Below are positions 20,309 through 28,283 of a stretch of 64,000 nucleotides of DNA, piece after piece. The position numbers and the translations under genes are program-made. Numbering within the stretch: the first letter of the stretch is position 1; each line of letters starts with the position of its first letter. Location of the stretch: contig NZ_JBJMAV010000001.1 in NCBI RefSeq assembly GCF_046600715.1, forward strand, positions 1 to 64,000, given 5' to 3'. The DNA is from Lysobacter_C viscosus. Its GTDB lineage: Bacteria; Pseudomonadota; Gammaproteobacteria; Xanthomonadales; Xanthomonadaceae. The notes beneath the pieces were generated by a model. The model was not told the origin of the DNA and did not search any database. It worked only from the letters and a program-made list of their open reading frames with translations.

Positions 20309-20348
20309 GCCGGAATAGCTCAGTTGGTAGAGCGGCGCATTCGTAATG
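20309..20348 (+). pseudogene. truncated tRNA-Thr(CGT), 5' half only
   Basis: These 40 bases are identical to the first 40 bases of the intact tRNA-Thr at 23187-23226: acceptor 5' strand, whole D arm, anticodon 5' stem, the full anticodon loop with CGT and the first two bases of the 3' stem. After AATG the sequences diverge completely (TCCCCAGC versus CGTAGGTC). The breakpoint at the anticodon stem is where one class of tyrosine integrases recombines, and an integrase remnant starts 220 bases downstream. I read it as an attachment-site half left by an integration. Confidence 0.8.
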
Positions 20349-20567
20349 TCCCCAGCGTCGGCTTGAGCGGCCCGCAGAACCTTGTGCAGCGCACCGGTTC
20401 GATATCTTCTCCCAGCACTACTTCGGCTAACCAGCCGCACCTGGCTTTGCATTGGGCGGTTTGACGCTGCCTCGCTACACGCCCCAGGACACGGATGATC
20501 CGCGTGGACAGGCATTTCTAGCCCGTCTTAGTCTGCACTTGCGGCCACTTTCCGAAGCAGACAGGCA
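20349..20567. other. interval between tRNA fragment and integrase relic
   Basis: These 219 bases have no supported gene. Parts (for example around 20515-20560) look less GC-rich than the surrounding core genes. The position between a tRNA att half and an integrase gene is where attP arm sites would lie in an integrative element. Confidence 0.4.
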
Positions 20568-21002
20568 ATGCCGACCGCTCTCACCAAAGGCCTCGTCGCC
20601 ACCGCTGTTTCGCAGGATCGCCCCTACGAGCTCCGGGACCTAGCCATGAAAGGATTGATCCTCCGCCCCAGCTCTCCGGCTACAAAGCGTGGATCGTCGA
20701 GTGGGCCCGTGGGAAGCGTCGTACGCTCGGCCGCCGGGCACTTAACCTTGGACGAGGCACGCGAGCGCGAGGGCGCGGCCGCCTGGCTGATCGACTGCGC
20801 AGACGAGATCGACCCCGCCTGGATCGCCGGCCGCCGCCGCGTGGGTGTCACTGCCGGCGCATCCGCCCCTGACGTCCTGGTCCGCAGCATGCTGGAGCGC
20901 CTGCAGGAACTCGGCGCTGCCAGCGTCAGCGAGTTGCACGGTGAGCCGGAGCACATGGTGTTCGCCCTGCCCATGGAGCTGCGACTGCGGCTGGTGGGCT
21001 GA
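20568..21002 (+). pseudogene. relic: tyrosine integrase N-terminus fused to a diverged ispH 3' end
   Basis: The frame starts MPTALTKGLVATAVSQDRPY, ELRDLAMKGLILR, which looks like the arm-DNA-binding N-terminus of island/phage tyrosine integrases. The continuation SGYKAWIVEWARGKRRTLG is found in another frame from about 20664, and the original frame resumes with HLTLDEARE, so the integrase part carries two compensating frameshifts. From about 20755 the frame becomes IspH-like to its end: 50 of 71 residues match the intact IspH C-terminus. The catalytic integrase domain is entirely missing. Neither half can be functional; it is a recombination scar. Confidence 0.78.
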
Positions 21003-21119
21003 GGTAACGTACGCGCTTGGGAAATCACGGTCCGGAGCGGTTGCATCAGGACCTGCTCGAGGGGAGTCAGCCTCCATCCCGGTCTTTGGCGGCACTCGCG
21101 ATGTTGTTGGCGAGGGTCC

Positions 21120-22874
21120 CTAGTGAGTACGAACCTGCCCGGCGCTCGGGGTCGGAGGCGAGGCAGACGGGGGCACACCCTCAGGTACAGCGCTCTCAAA
21201 TGCCGTCCGTCCCCACGCTTCGACCGCTTGCCGGCGCGGCCCCTTCGTTGCCATCGACACCAGGTGTTCGAAAGTGCTACGCGCTTGTTCGGGGTCTCCG
21301 CTGGCAAGTGCGGCGCGGGCAGCGCCGAACAAACTGTTGAAGCGCTCGGGGTAACGCTGCAGGGCGCGGCTGTAGGCGGCAAGCGCGTCGGCGTGTTGAC
21401 CCTGTTGCATCAGCAGATCGCCCAGCTGCTCCTCGGCGGGTAACGTGGGCCCAGGCGTGACTGCGTGCTTGGGCGTGGAGGCTTCCAACGCCGCTGCCCG
21501 GGAAAGCAGGTCGCGCGCGCGATCGGCGTGGCCTTGTCCCTGTGCATGCCAGCCTTCCACCGCAAGCCGCAGCACGCGGATGCTTCGCGCGAACAGGTCT
21601 TCGCCTGCGTCGGTCGCGGCTGCTTCAAGCTGCAACATCCGGGAGATCGCACTCGCCGATCCCTCGGCATCGCCGCCCCTGGCCATGCCGATCCCACGGG
21701 CAAACCAGGTGACGGCTTCTGGCCATGGAAACTTGTCCCACGCCAGCGACGCCGGCATCCGGACGGGCAGGGCCGCAGCCGCCTTCCAGTCGCCTCGCTC
21801 CAGCGCGTAGCGCGCTGCCGTGGATGAGAGGTGGAACGCAGTCTTGAAACTCGGCTCCAGGTTCGGCTGCATCTGTAGGCGGCGCAGGTGTGCGAGCGCC
21901 GCTGCGTCGCCTCCTTGCTGCAATTCCGCGTAAACCAGGTATTCGATGGCATGGGCGAACTCGTCCCACGTGTACTCGCCGCTCTCACCGGCGGGGTGCG
22001 CGAGGGCCGCCTGGGCCGCGCGCAGGTTGCCCCGAATCACCGAAGGCCACTCGCCAAGCCGGGTGTAGATGTGGGTGGGCATGTGCAGGGCATGGGGGTT
22101 GTCGGGTGCAACGGACTCGTACTTGCGCACGAGGTGCAGCAACTCGCGCTCGCGTCCCGGCGTGTCGTTGGCGTGCACCAGGTAATGCATGGCGCCCGGG
22201 TGCAGGGGGTTGCGCTCAAGAACGGGCAGGAGCAGCGTGGCGGCACGATCGGCATTGGCACGCGACTGTTGGTTCGCGGGCGCCACGGCCAGGTGGGACA
22301 GGGCGTAGAAGGCGGTGGTTTCGTCATCCTCGGGGAAGGCCTCGTGCGCGCGATACATGGCGGCCTCCCAGCGGCCGATGCGGTCCCAGTAGGGGGGCGA
22401 GCCCTGGTTGTCGAAGAACGCAGCAGCGGCGTTGATGAGGTGTTTCTCGCGGTCGCGTGGCGGCGGCGCTGCGCGTGCGGCTTCGATGGCGTCCCCGCCG
22501 CGCTCCAGATCGGCGGGCGTCGGTCGTGTCGGCCACAGTGGCTGGAACAGCGTCATCGCCACGCCCCAGTGGGCCATTGCGCAATCGGGTTCTCGCCGGG
22601 TAAGCGCCACGAAGGCCGAACGTGCCTGCGGATAGGTCATGTGGTGCAGCAGCGCCAACGCACGGTCGAATTCACGCTGCGCCGGTGCGCTGCACGAAAC
22701 CGGGAAATGCACGGAGCCGAGTGCATGCCCGGCGTGTGCCTGGTTCGGTTCCTGCGCCTGAGCGGGGAAGATCCACGCGGCGGTGACGACGACGACGGCG
22801 ATGCAGCAGCGAGCGGCAGTTTTGGGCTGGCGTGGGATCACAAGCATGGAGGCATCCGAAGCGGACTCCTCCAT
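21120..22874 (-). CDS. secreted TPR-repeat protein, unknown function
   Basis: The 584-residue protein has a signal peptide ending around FPAQAQ (near residue 41) and then helical tetratricopeptide-type repeats through most of its length, clearest near the C-terminus (LGDLLMQQGQHADALAAYSR). Two conserved-looking His segments, MHYLVHANDTPGRE and ALHMPTHIYTRLGEW, recall a TPR family in which these histidines recur and may bind metal. I do not know a proven function. It is the only apparently intact gene inside the scrambled region between the two tRNA-Thr sequences, so it is the likely cargo of a former element. The start is uncertain; an ATG nine codons later also works. Confidence 0.72.
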   Translation of the reverse strand: MEESASDASMLVIPRQPKTAARCCIAVVVVTAAWIFPAQAQEPNQAHAGHALGSVHFPVSCSAPAQREFDRALALLHHMTYPQARSAFVALTRREPDCAMAHWGVAMTLFQPLWPTRPTPADLERGGDAIEAARAAPPPRDREKHLINAAAAFFDNQGSPPYWDRIGRWEAAMYRAHEAFPEDDETTAFYALSHLAVAPANQQSRANADRAATLLLPVLERNPLHPGAMHYLVHANDTPGRERELLHLVRKYESVAPDNPHALHMPTHIYTRLGEWPSVIRGNLRAAQAALAHPAGESGEYTWDEFAHAIEYLVYAELQQGGDAAALAHLRRLQMQPNLEPSFKTAFHLSSTAARYALERGDWKAAAALPVRMPASLAWDKFPWPEAVTWFARGIGMARGGDAEGSASAISRMLQLEAAATDAGEDLFARSIRVLRLAVEGWHAQGQGHADRARDLLSRAAALEASTPKHAVTPGPTLPAEEQLGDLLMQQGQHADALAAYSRALQRYPERFNSLFGAARAALASGDPEQARSTFEHLVSMATKGPRRQAVEAWGRTAFESAVPEGVPPSASPPTPSAGQVRTH

Positions 22875-23055
22875 TGAAACGGCAATGGCCCCTCAGCCAG
22901 GCCACGGAACGACCGCGTCACAGTAGTGCTGTCGGAGCACCATGGCGGCGGCATGTTCGGGTCGGAGAGTCGCTGGTGGCTTTCTGTGGTTGGCGTGGCA
23001 TTGGTGAGACAACTGGGATGCTCCTTGAATGGGCAGGTCCATTCCGGTCTGCCAC

Positions 23056-23155
23056 GCCTCCGGAAAGCTCGGCACAACCACCTCCGGGAGCTGCTCGGGG
23101 CGCCGAAGGACATCGTGTTCGCCCTGCCCTAGGAGCCGCGGCTGCGCTGGTGGAT
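23056..23155 (+). pseudogene. third, short remnant of an ispH 3' end
   Basis: The translated stretch RLRKARHNHLRELLGAPKD, IVFALP aligns with IspH RLRALGAGGMAELEGEPEN, MVFALP. The next codon is TAG, where the intact gene has a sense codon; after it EPRLRW continues the similarity to ELRLQL. It lies about 30 bases before the intact tRNA-Thr, reproducing the ispH-tRNA order seen at the left end. Confidence 0.65.
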
Positions 23156-23186
23156 TGACCCGGCAACCGCTAGAATCGCTCCCCAC

Positions 23187-23262
23187 GCCGGAATAGCTCA
23201 GTTGGTAGAGCGGCGCATTCGTAATGCGTAGGTCGTAGGTTCGATTCCTATTTCCGGCACCA
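23187..23262 (+). tRNA. tRNA-Thr (anticodon CGT)
   Basis: A full cloverleaf is present: acceptor GCCGGAA/TTCCGGC, D arm GCTC-GAGC, anticodon stem GCGCA/TGCGT with loop TTCGTAA, T arm GTAGG-TTCGATT-CCTAT and encoded CCA. It decodes ACG. The upstream region has TTGACC and TAGAAT separated by only 10 bases, a poor promoter compared with the one in front of the truncated copy at 20309. Confidence 0.96.
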
Positions 23263-23294
23263 TCCAATTGCCCCGTGCGCTGCGCGGGGGTTCC

Positions 23295-23327
23295 AGAGGA
23301 CCCGCCCAGGCGGGTCTTCTGCGTTTT
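23295..23327 (+). terminator. terminator after tRNA-Thr
   Basis: AGAGGACCCGCC and GGCGGGTCTTCT form a 12 bp stem (one G-T wobble) with a very short CA loop, followed by GCGTTTT. Confidence 0.7.
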
Positions 23328-23400
23328 CCCGGCCGCTTTGTCTCGCGCTGCGCGAATGCGTGCCGCTAAAGTGCGCCTTCCCGCCGTTCGCCAGCCCTCC

Positions 23401-24810
23401 ATGTCCAAGCCCGCCACCAAGCCCGGCGCCGCCAAGGCGCGTACCGCGTACGTCTGCTCCGAATGCGGGGCCGACCACAACAAATGGCAGGGCCAGTGCG
23501 CCGAATGCGCGGCGTGGAATTCGCTCAGCGAATTCGTCGTGGCGCCGGCATCCGCGGCCAAGGGCGTGGCATCTTCCCGTCGGGCGAGTTGGGCGGGCAA
23601 GGTCGACGCCCCCGCGGTGACGCCGCTCAAGGACGTCCGCCACTCCGAGGAATCCCGCGTGAGCACGGGGATCGGCGAGTTCGACCGCGTGCTGGGCGGA
23701 GGCCTGGTGCCCGGAGCGGTGGTGCTGGTGGGCGGTGACCCCGGCATCGGCAAGTCAACGCTGCTGCTGCAAGCGGTGTCGCACATGGCCGCGATGCTCC
23801 CGGGCCTGTACGTGACCGGCGAGGAGTCACTCTCGCAGGTGGCCGGACGCGGCGCGCGGCTGGGGCTCCCGCTTGATGGCGTGCATGCGCTGGCGGAGAC
23901 CGGGATAGAGCGCATCCTCGAGCACGCCGCCCGGATGCGACCGGGGCTGATCGTCGCCGATTCGGTGCAGACCCTGTGGACCGAAGAGCTGGGCGCGGCG
24001 CCCGGTTCGGTCAGCCAGGTGCGCGAGAGCGCGGCGCGACTGGTGCGCTTCGCCAAGGAAACCGGCACGTCGGTATTCCTGGTCGGCCACGTGACCAAGG
24101 AGGGCGGCATTGCCGGCCCCCGCGTGCTGGAACACATGGTCGACGCAGTGCTGTATTTCGAAGGCGAGAGCGGCAGCCGGTTCCGGGTGTTGCGCGCGTT
24201 CAAGAACCGCTTCGGCGCGGTCAACGAACTGGGCGTGTTCGCGATGGGCGACAAGGGCCTGAAGGAAGTGCCCAACCCGTCGGCGATCTTCCTTTCCGGG
24301 GGCAGCACGCGCCAGCCCGGCAGCTGCGTGATGGTGACGCGTGAAGGCACCCGGCCCCTGCTGGTGGAGGTGCAGGCGCTGGTGGACGCATCCCCGCTGT
24401 CAAATCCACGGCGGGTGGCGGTCGGCATGGACGGCAATCGCATGGCCATGCTGTTGGCCGTGTTGCATCGGCACGGCGGCGTCGGGGTCGGCGACCAGGA
24501 CGTGTTCGTGAACGTCGTGGGCGGTATCCGCGTGCAGGAGACCGCGGCGGACCTGCCGGTGCTGCTGGCGGTGCTGTCCTCGCTGCGCGATGCACCGCTG
24601 GCGGAAGGAACGATCGCGTTTGGCGAGGTTGGCCTGTCCGGCGAGATCCGCCCCGTGCCCAATGGCGAAGACCGCCTGAAGGAAGCCGCCACCCACGGCT
24701 TCAAGCGCGCGATCGTGGCCAAGGGCAATGCGCCCCGGTCCGGTCGGATCGGCGACATGCAGGTGGTGGGCGTAGAGCGATTGTCGGACGCGTTGTCGGA
24801 AGCAGGATGA
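23401..24810 (+). CDS. radA: RadA/Sms DNA repair ATPase
   Basis: The 469-residue protein has a Cys4 zinc finger (C19, C22, C33, C36), a RecA-like ATPase with Walker A GGDPGIGKST near 111-120, the RadA signature KNRFG near 268, and a Lon-protease-like C-terminal domain. It drives branch migration at D-loops in recombination and repair. The ATG at 23401 matches the family N-terminus; upstream in-frame sequence is not conserved. It follows tRNA-Thr. Confidence 0.96.
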   Translation: MSKPATKPGAAKARTAYVCSECGADHNKWQGQCAECAAWNSLSEFVVAPASAAKGVASSRRASWAGKVDAPAVTPLKDVRHSEESRVSTGIGEFDRVLGGGLVPGAVVLVGGDPGIGKSTLLLQAVSHMAAMLPGLYVTGEESLSQVAGRGARLGLPLDGVHALAETGIERILEHAARMRPGLIVADSVQTLWTEELGAAPGSVSQVRESAARLVRFAKETGTSVFLVGHVTKEGGIAGPRVLEHMVDAVLYFEGESGSRFRVLRAFKNRFGAVNELGVFAMGDKGLKEVPNPSAIFLSGGSTRQPGSCVMVTREGTRPLLVEVQALVDASPLSNPRRVAVGMDGNRMAMLLAVLHRHGGVGVGDQDVFVNVVGGIRVQETAADLPVLLAVLSSLRDAPLAEGTIAFGEVGLSGEIRPVPNGEDRLKEAATHGFKRAIVAKGNAPRSGRIGDMQVVGVERLSDALSEAG

Positions 24811-25130
24811 TGCTGTGTCCGCCGCAGCGGGAACCGGCTGACCGCCGCCGCTCGCCCGCGCGGCGCGATGGTCGCGGCAGCCGCGCTGGCATGCGTTGCG
24901 CGAGGTGATCGGCGGATCCCTGCTCGGTGCGGCGGCCGGGTCCGTGAAGGGGTGCCCTTGGGTCCTGACCTCGGCTTGTGAGCCGGGTCCCAATGCGGCG
25001 AGGCGTGGGCGCGGGCGGCGACGAAGTTGCACTTTGGCTTGGGTCCGCGCGGGAGCCTTCCTCCACCATTGACGGGCCTCGTGCCATGCTGGGTAGGGAC
25101 GCGGCCATGCATCGACGAGGGCAGGTGAGG
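24811..25130. other. interval between radA and the GGDEF-EAL gene
   Basis: About 320 bases without a supported gene. The downstream frame is open back to a GTG at 24978, but that stretch has no domain similarity. TTGACG (25069-25074) and TAGGGA (25094-25099) with a 19-base spacer could be the promoter, which would make 25131 the start of the next gene. Confidence 0.4.
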
Positions 25131-27305
25131 ATGCGGGATGAAGTACATGCCGGGGTGACGCGCGAGCGGCTGGGTCAACCCGACGCCACGCCGGTGCGGG
25201 CGGTCGACGCCGACGGCCACCTGCAAGCGGCCCAGCCGACCGGTTCCGTCAGCGACCTCCCGCCAGTGCTGCAGGAACTGGCGCCGCCCGTTCTCGCCCG
25301 CCTGCGCGCGGCCCTTCAGTCCTTGCCTGCGCGCGAACTGCGATTCGAGTTGGCCGGCGAGGGCGCTGATGGCCTCTCGCTGCGACTCCTGAAGTCCGAC
25401 GGCGCGGGCGGCGACTACCGGCTGGAATGGCGGGGCGCCGGTGAACAGGACCATTACCGCCAGCGACTGGAGCAGCGGCTGGCGTTCGAGCGACTCATCG
25501 CCGCGCTTTCCACCGAACTGATCCACTCACCCGACGAACAACTGGATGCGCTCATTGAACAGGCGCTGGGTCAGATCGGGCAGTTGTTCGACGTGGATCG
25601 CGCGTACGTGTTCCGTTTCAACGGCGCACGTACCGCGCAGAGCAATACGCACGAGTGGGTCGCCTCGGACGTGTCGCGCGAGGCCGCGCACCTGCAGGAC
25701 GTGCCGATCGACCACTTCCCCTGGCTGCTGGCGCAGTTGCGCGCGGGCAGTGAGGTCCACGTGCCCGTGGTCGCCGAGCTTGGCGACGAAGCCCGCACGG
25801 AGCGCGAGGAGTTCGAGCGCGAGGGCATCCGCTCCCTGGTCCTGGTTCCCTTTGGCGAGACCGGGGACCCGGAGGGCTTCATCGGGTTCGACTCGGTCCA
25901 CAGCGAACGCAACTGGCCAGTGGACATCCTGGTCGGCCTGCGCCTGGTCAGCCAGATGTTCCTCAACGCCTTCCGCGCGAAGCAGATGCGGGAGCGCCTG
26001 AGCGCGATGGCGTTCCACGACCCGCTGACCGGGATGGGCAACCGCCGCTACCTCAACGACCGGCTGGTTCGCGCGATCGACCGCGCCGATCGGGACGGCG
26101 ACACGCTTGCAGTGGTGCTGATCGACCTGGACGACTTCAAGCTGGTCAACGACAGCTATGGCCACTCGCTGGGGGACGAGGTGTTGCGGAGCGTGGGCAC
26201 ACGGCTGGCGACTGCCGTGCGCGCCTCGGACGTGGTGGCGCGGCTGGGTGGCGACGAGTTCGTGGTGGTGGCGTCGACCTCCGGCGTGGAGTCATTGGCT
26301 CAGCTGGTGGACCGGTTGTTCGATGCCATGCGCGACCCGGTGGTGTTGCGCGGCGTTTCGTTCTCGCCGCGGATGTCGGTGGGGATCGCACTGTTTCCCG
26401 ATGACGGTCGCGACGCGGAGGCCCTGCTGCGGCAGGCCGACGCAGCGATGTACGCGGCAAAGGGCGAGGGCAAGCACCGGTTCGCCTTCTTTACGCCACG
26501 GATGACCCAGGACAGCCGCAACGCCCTGCGCCTGCGCCATGACCTGGGTCTGGCGGTGGCGCGCGGCGAGATCCGTCCGCATTACCAGCCGCGGGTGGCC
26601 CTGCCATCGGGGAAGGTGCTCGGCTTCGAGGCCCTGGCCCGCTGGCACCATCCCGATGACGGCGTGCTCATGCCCGGCTCCTTCCTGGGCCTGGCGCGCC
26701 AGGCCGGCCTGCTGGGCCGGATCGACCGTGACATGCTGGCCCACGCGCTTGACGACCTGGCCGGCTGGCGCACGCTGGATCCCACCTGCCGCATGTCGGT
26801 CAACCTCGACGCGGCCGACCTTCACGACGATGCGTTGCTGCGCGGGCTGCAGGAGCAACTGGAGGCGGCGGGGGAAATCGCCGGCATGGTGGAGCTGGAG
26901 GTCACGGAAAGCAGCCTGATGCAGGACATCGAGCGGGCGGCCGGGGCGCTCGGCCGCCTGCGTCGCGCCATTCCCCACCTGCGCCTTGCGATCGACGACT
27001 TCGGGTCGGGGTATTCGTCATTGGCCTACCTGGGCCAGCTGCCGGTCACCACGCTGAAGATCGATCGCGGATTCACCGCCGGCCTGCTCGGGGCCGATCC
27101 CCGGGGTGCGCGCGCGATCATGCGGTCGATCATCCAGCTGGGCGGGGAGCTTGGGTTGCATGTCGTCGCAGAGGGGGTCGAAACGAGGCAGCAGGCGGAC
27201 ATCCTGATCGAGTTGGGGTGCCAGGAGGCGCAGGGCTTCCTGTATTCGGCCGCGGTCGACTCCGCAGCGGCCACCGCCATGCTCGAGCGCAACCGCCGGC
27301 GGTGA
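25131..27305 (+). CDS. GAF-GGDEF-EAL cyclic-di-GMP enzyme
   Basis: From ATG 25131 the protein is 724 residues. A GAF-like sensor occupies roughly 110-290 (LFDVDRAYVFRFN, VPFGETGDPEGFIGFDS). A GGDEF cyclase domain follows with an intact LGGDEF near 372-377 and an RASD inhibitory site five residues before it. The EAL phosphodiesterase domain has GFEALARW, the metal and base residues in SVNLD, EVTES, IDDFGSGYSSL, LKIDRGF and AEGVET. Both catalytic domains therefore look competent, so the protein could make and destroy cyclic-di-GMP depending on the GAF signal. It has no membrane segment. The start is uncertain: GTG 24978 and ATG 25086 are also in frame. Confidence 0.88.
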   Translation: MRDEVHAGVTRERLGQPDATPVRAVDADGHLQAAQPTGSVSDLPPVLQELAPPVLARLRAALQSLPARELRFELAGEGADGLSLRLLKSDGAGGDYRLEWRGAGEQDHYRQRLEQRLAFERLIAALSTELIHSPDEQLDALIEQALGQIGQLFDVDRAYVFRFNGARTAQSNTHEWVASDVSREAAHLQDVPIDHFPWLLAQLRAGSEVHVPVVAELGDEARTEREEFEREGIRSLVLVPFGETGDPEGFIGFDSVHSERNWPVDILVGLRLVSQMFLNAFRAKQMRERLSAMAFHDPLTGMGNRRYLNDRLVRAIDRADRDGDTLAVVLIDLDDFKLVNDSYGHSLGDEVLRSVGTRLATAVRASDVVARLGGDEFVVVASTSGVESLAQLVDRLFDAMRDPVVLRGVSFSPRMSVGIALFPDDGRDAEALLRQADAAMYAAKGEGKHRFAFFTPRMTQDSRNALRLRHDLGLAVARGEIRPHYQPRVALPSGKVLGFEALARWHHPDDGVLMPGSFLGLARQAGLLGRIDRDMLAHALDDLAGWRTLDPTCRMSVNLDAADLHDDALLRGLQEQLEAAGEIAGMVELEVTESSLMQDIERAAGALGRLRRAIPHLRLAIDDFGSGYSSLAYLGQLPVTTLKIDRGFTAGLLGADPRGARAIMRSIIQLGGELGLHVVAEGVETRQQADILIELGCQEAQGFLYSAAVDSAAATAMLERNRRR

Positions 27306-27335
27306 CCCGGGCCGCTCCGGCGTGGGAGGCGCGGC

Positions 27336-28124
27336 CTATTGGGTGCGCAACACCAGTTCGAGCACGAACTTGCTGCCGAAGTAGCCCAGCACCAGTAGCG
27401 CCATCGCGACCAGCGTCCAGCCGACGGCGGTGGTGCCGCGCCAGCCACGGCGCCAGCGGCCCACCAACAAACCGCCGAAGACCAGCCACGACACCACGCT
27501 CAACGCGGTCTTGTGCACCAGGTGCTGGGCCAGCAGGTCCTGCACGAACAGCACCCCGGTGAGCAGCGTGGCCGACAGCAGCACGAACCCCACCGCGACG
27601 GTGCGGAACAGCAGCGCTTCCAGTTCGACGAGGGGGGGCAGGGCGCGCAGCCAGCGATGGAAATCGCGCCGCCGCAGCGCGCGTTCCTGCAGCCATAGCA
27701 TCACCGCCAGCAGCGCGGCGACCGCCAGCGTCGCGTACGCAAGCAGTGCGAGCCACGCGTGCAGCTGCAGTCGCCAGTCGAGCTGTTCACTCGACTCGGC
27801 CCCTTGCAACCCGTAGCCCAGCAGCACTGCGGCCGCCAGCGGGAACACCACGACCCCCAACGCCGCCATGCGTCCGTTGGCGCCATAGAGGCCGGTCAGC
27901 GCCGCCATGCCCAGGCCCACCAGCGACAGGGCCGCAAAGAAGTGCAGGTCCGCGCCGCCAGGCCCCCGCCACCCGAGAGCATGCTCCAGCGCGTGCAGGG
28001 CAATGGCCCCCGCAGCCGGCCCAAGCCAGTGCCGACCGACGGCGTCCTCGCCCTTGGACACGCTGGTAGCCAGAAGACCGGCAGCTGTGAGGTAGAGCGC
28101 CGTGGCAATGAGAACGATTGTCAT
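27336..28124 (-). CDS. CcsA/YpjD-like inner membrane protein
   Basis: This 262-residue protein has about eight hydrophobic segments with conserved-looking histidines (LHALEHALGW, QLHAWLALLAY, LVHKTALSVVSWLVFG), the pattern of the cytochrome c assembly (CcsA/HemX) superfamily. I do not see the tryptophan-rich WWD heme motif of true CcsA. In E. coli the homologue YpjD is divergent from ffh; here ffh is also divergent but with the DUF4331 gene in between. The first ATG of the hydrophobic N-terminus (28124) was chosen. Function is uncertain. Confidence 0.78.
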   Translation of the reverse strand: MTIVLIATALYLTAAGLLATSVSKGEDAVGRHWLGPAAGAIALHALEHALGWRGPGGADLHFFAALSLVGLGMAALTGLYGANGRMAALGVVVFPLAAAVLLGYGLQGAESSEQLDWRLQLHAWLALLAYATLAVAALLAVMLWLQERALRRRDFHRWLRALPPLVELEALLFRTVAVGFVLLSATLLTGVLFVQDLLAQHLVHKTALSVVSWLVFGGLLVGRWRRGWRGTTAVGWTLVAMALLVLGYFGSKFVLELVLRTQ

Positions 28125-28283
28125 CGCGGGAGTCTCGCACAGGCCGGGGCCCACTTGTTGCCGCCCGCATTGATGAACGGGTGCATCCGCGGATCACCGA
28201 GTGCCGTAACTGTGCCTGAAGAGCTGATTCCTCTTCACGCGCCTGACCCCAGGCACCCATTGCAGCGAGTAAGGAGTCCAACG

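Noticed and set aside
19196..20515. Minus-strand open frame (439 codons) opposite ispH
   Set aside because: Antisense to ispH; it also contains the tRNA-derived NAPLYQLSYSG string from the truncated tRNA-Thr. No protein-like features.
22893..25526. Very long minus-strand open frame (877 codons) opposite radA
   Set aside because: It is antisense to radA, has no domain similarity, and contains NAPLYQLSYSG, the well-known false translation of a tRNA-Thr gene read backwards. High GC makes such long antisense frames common here.
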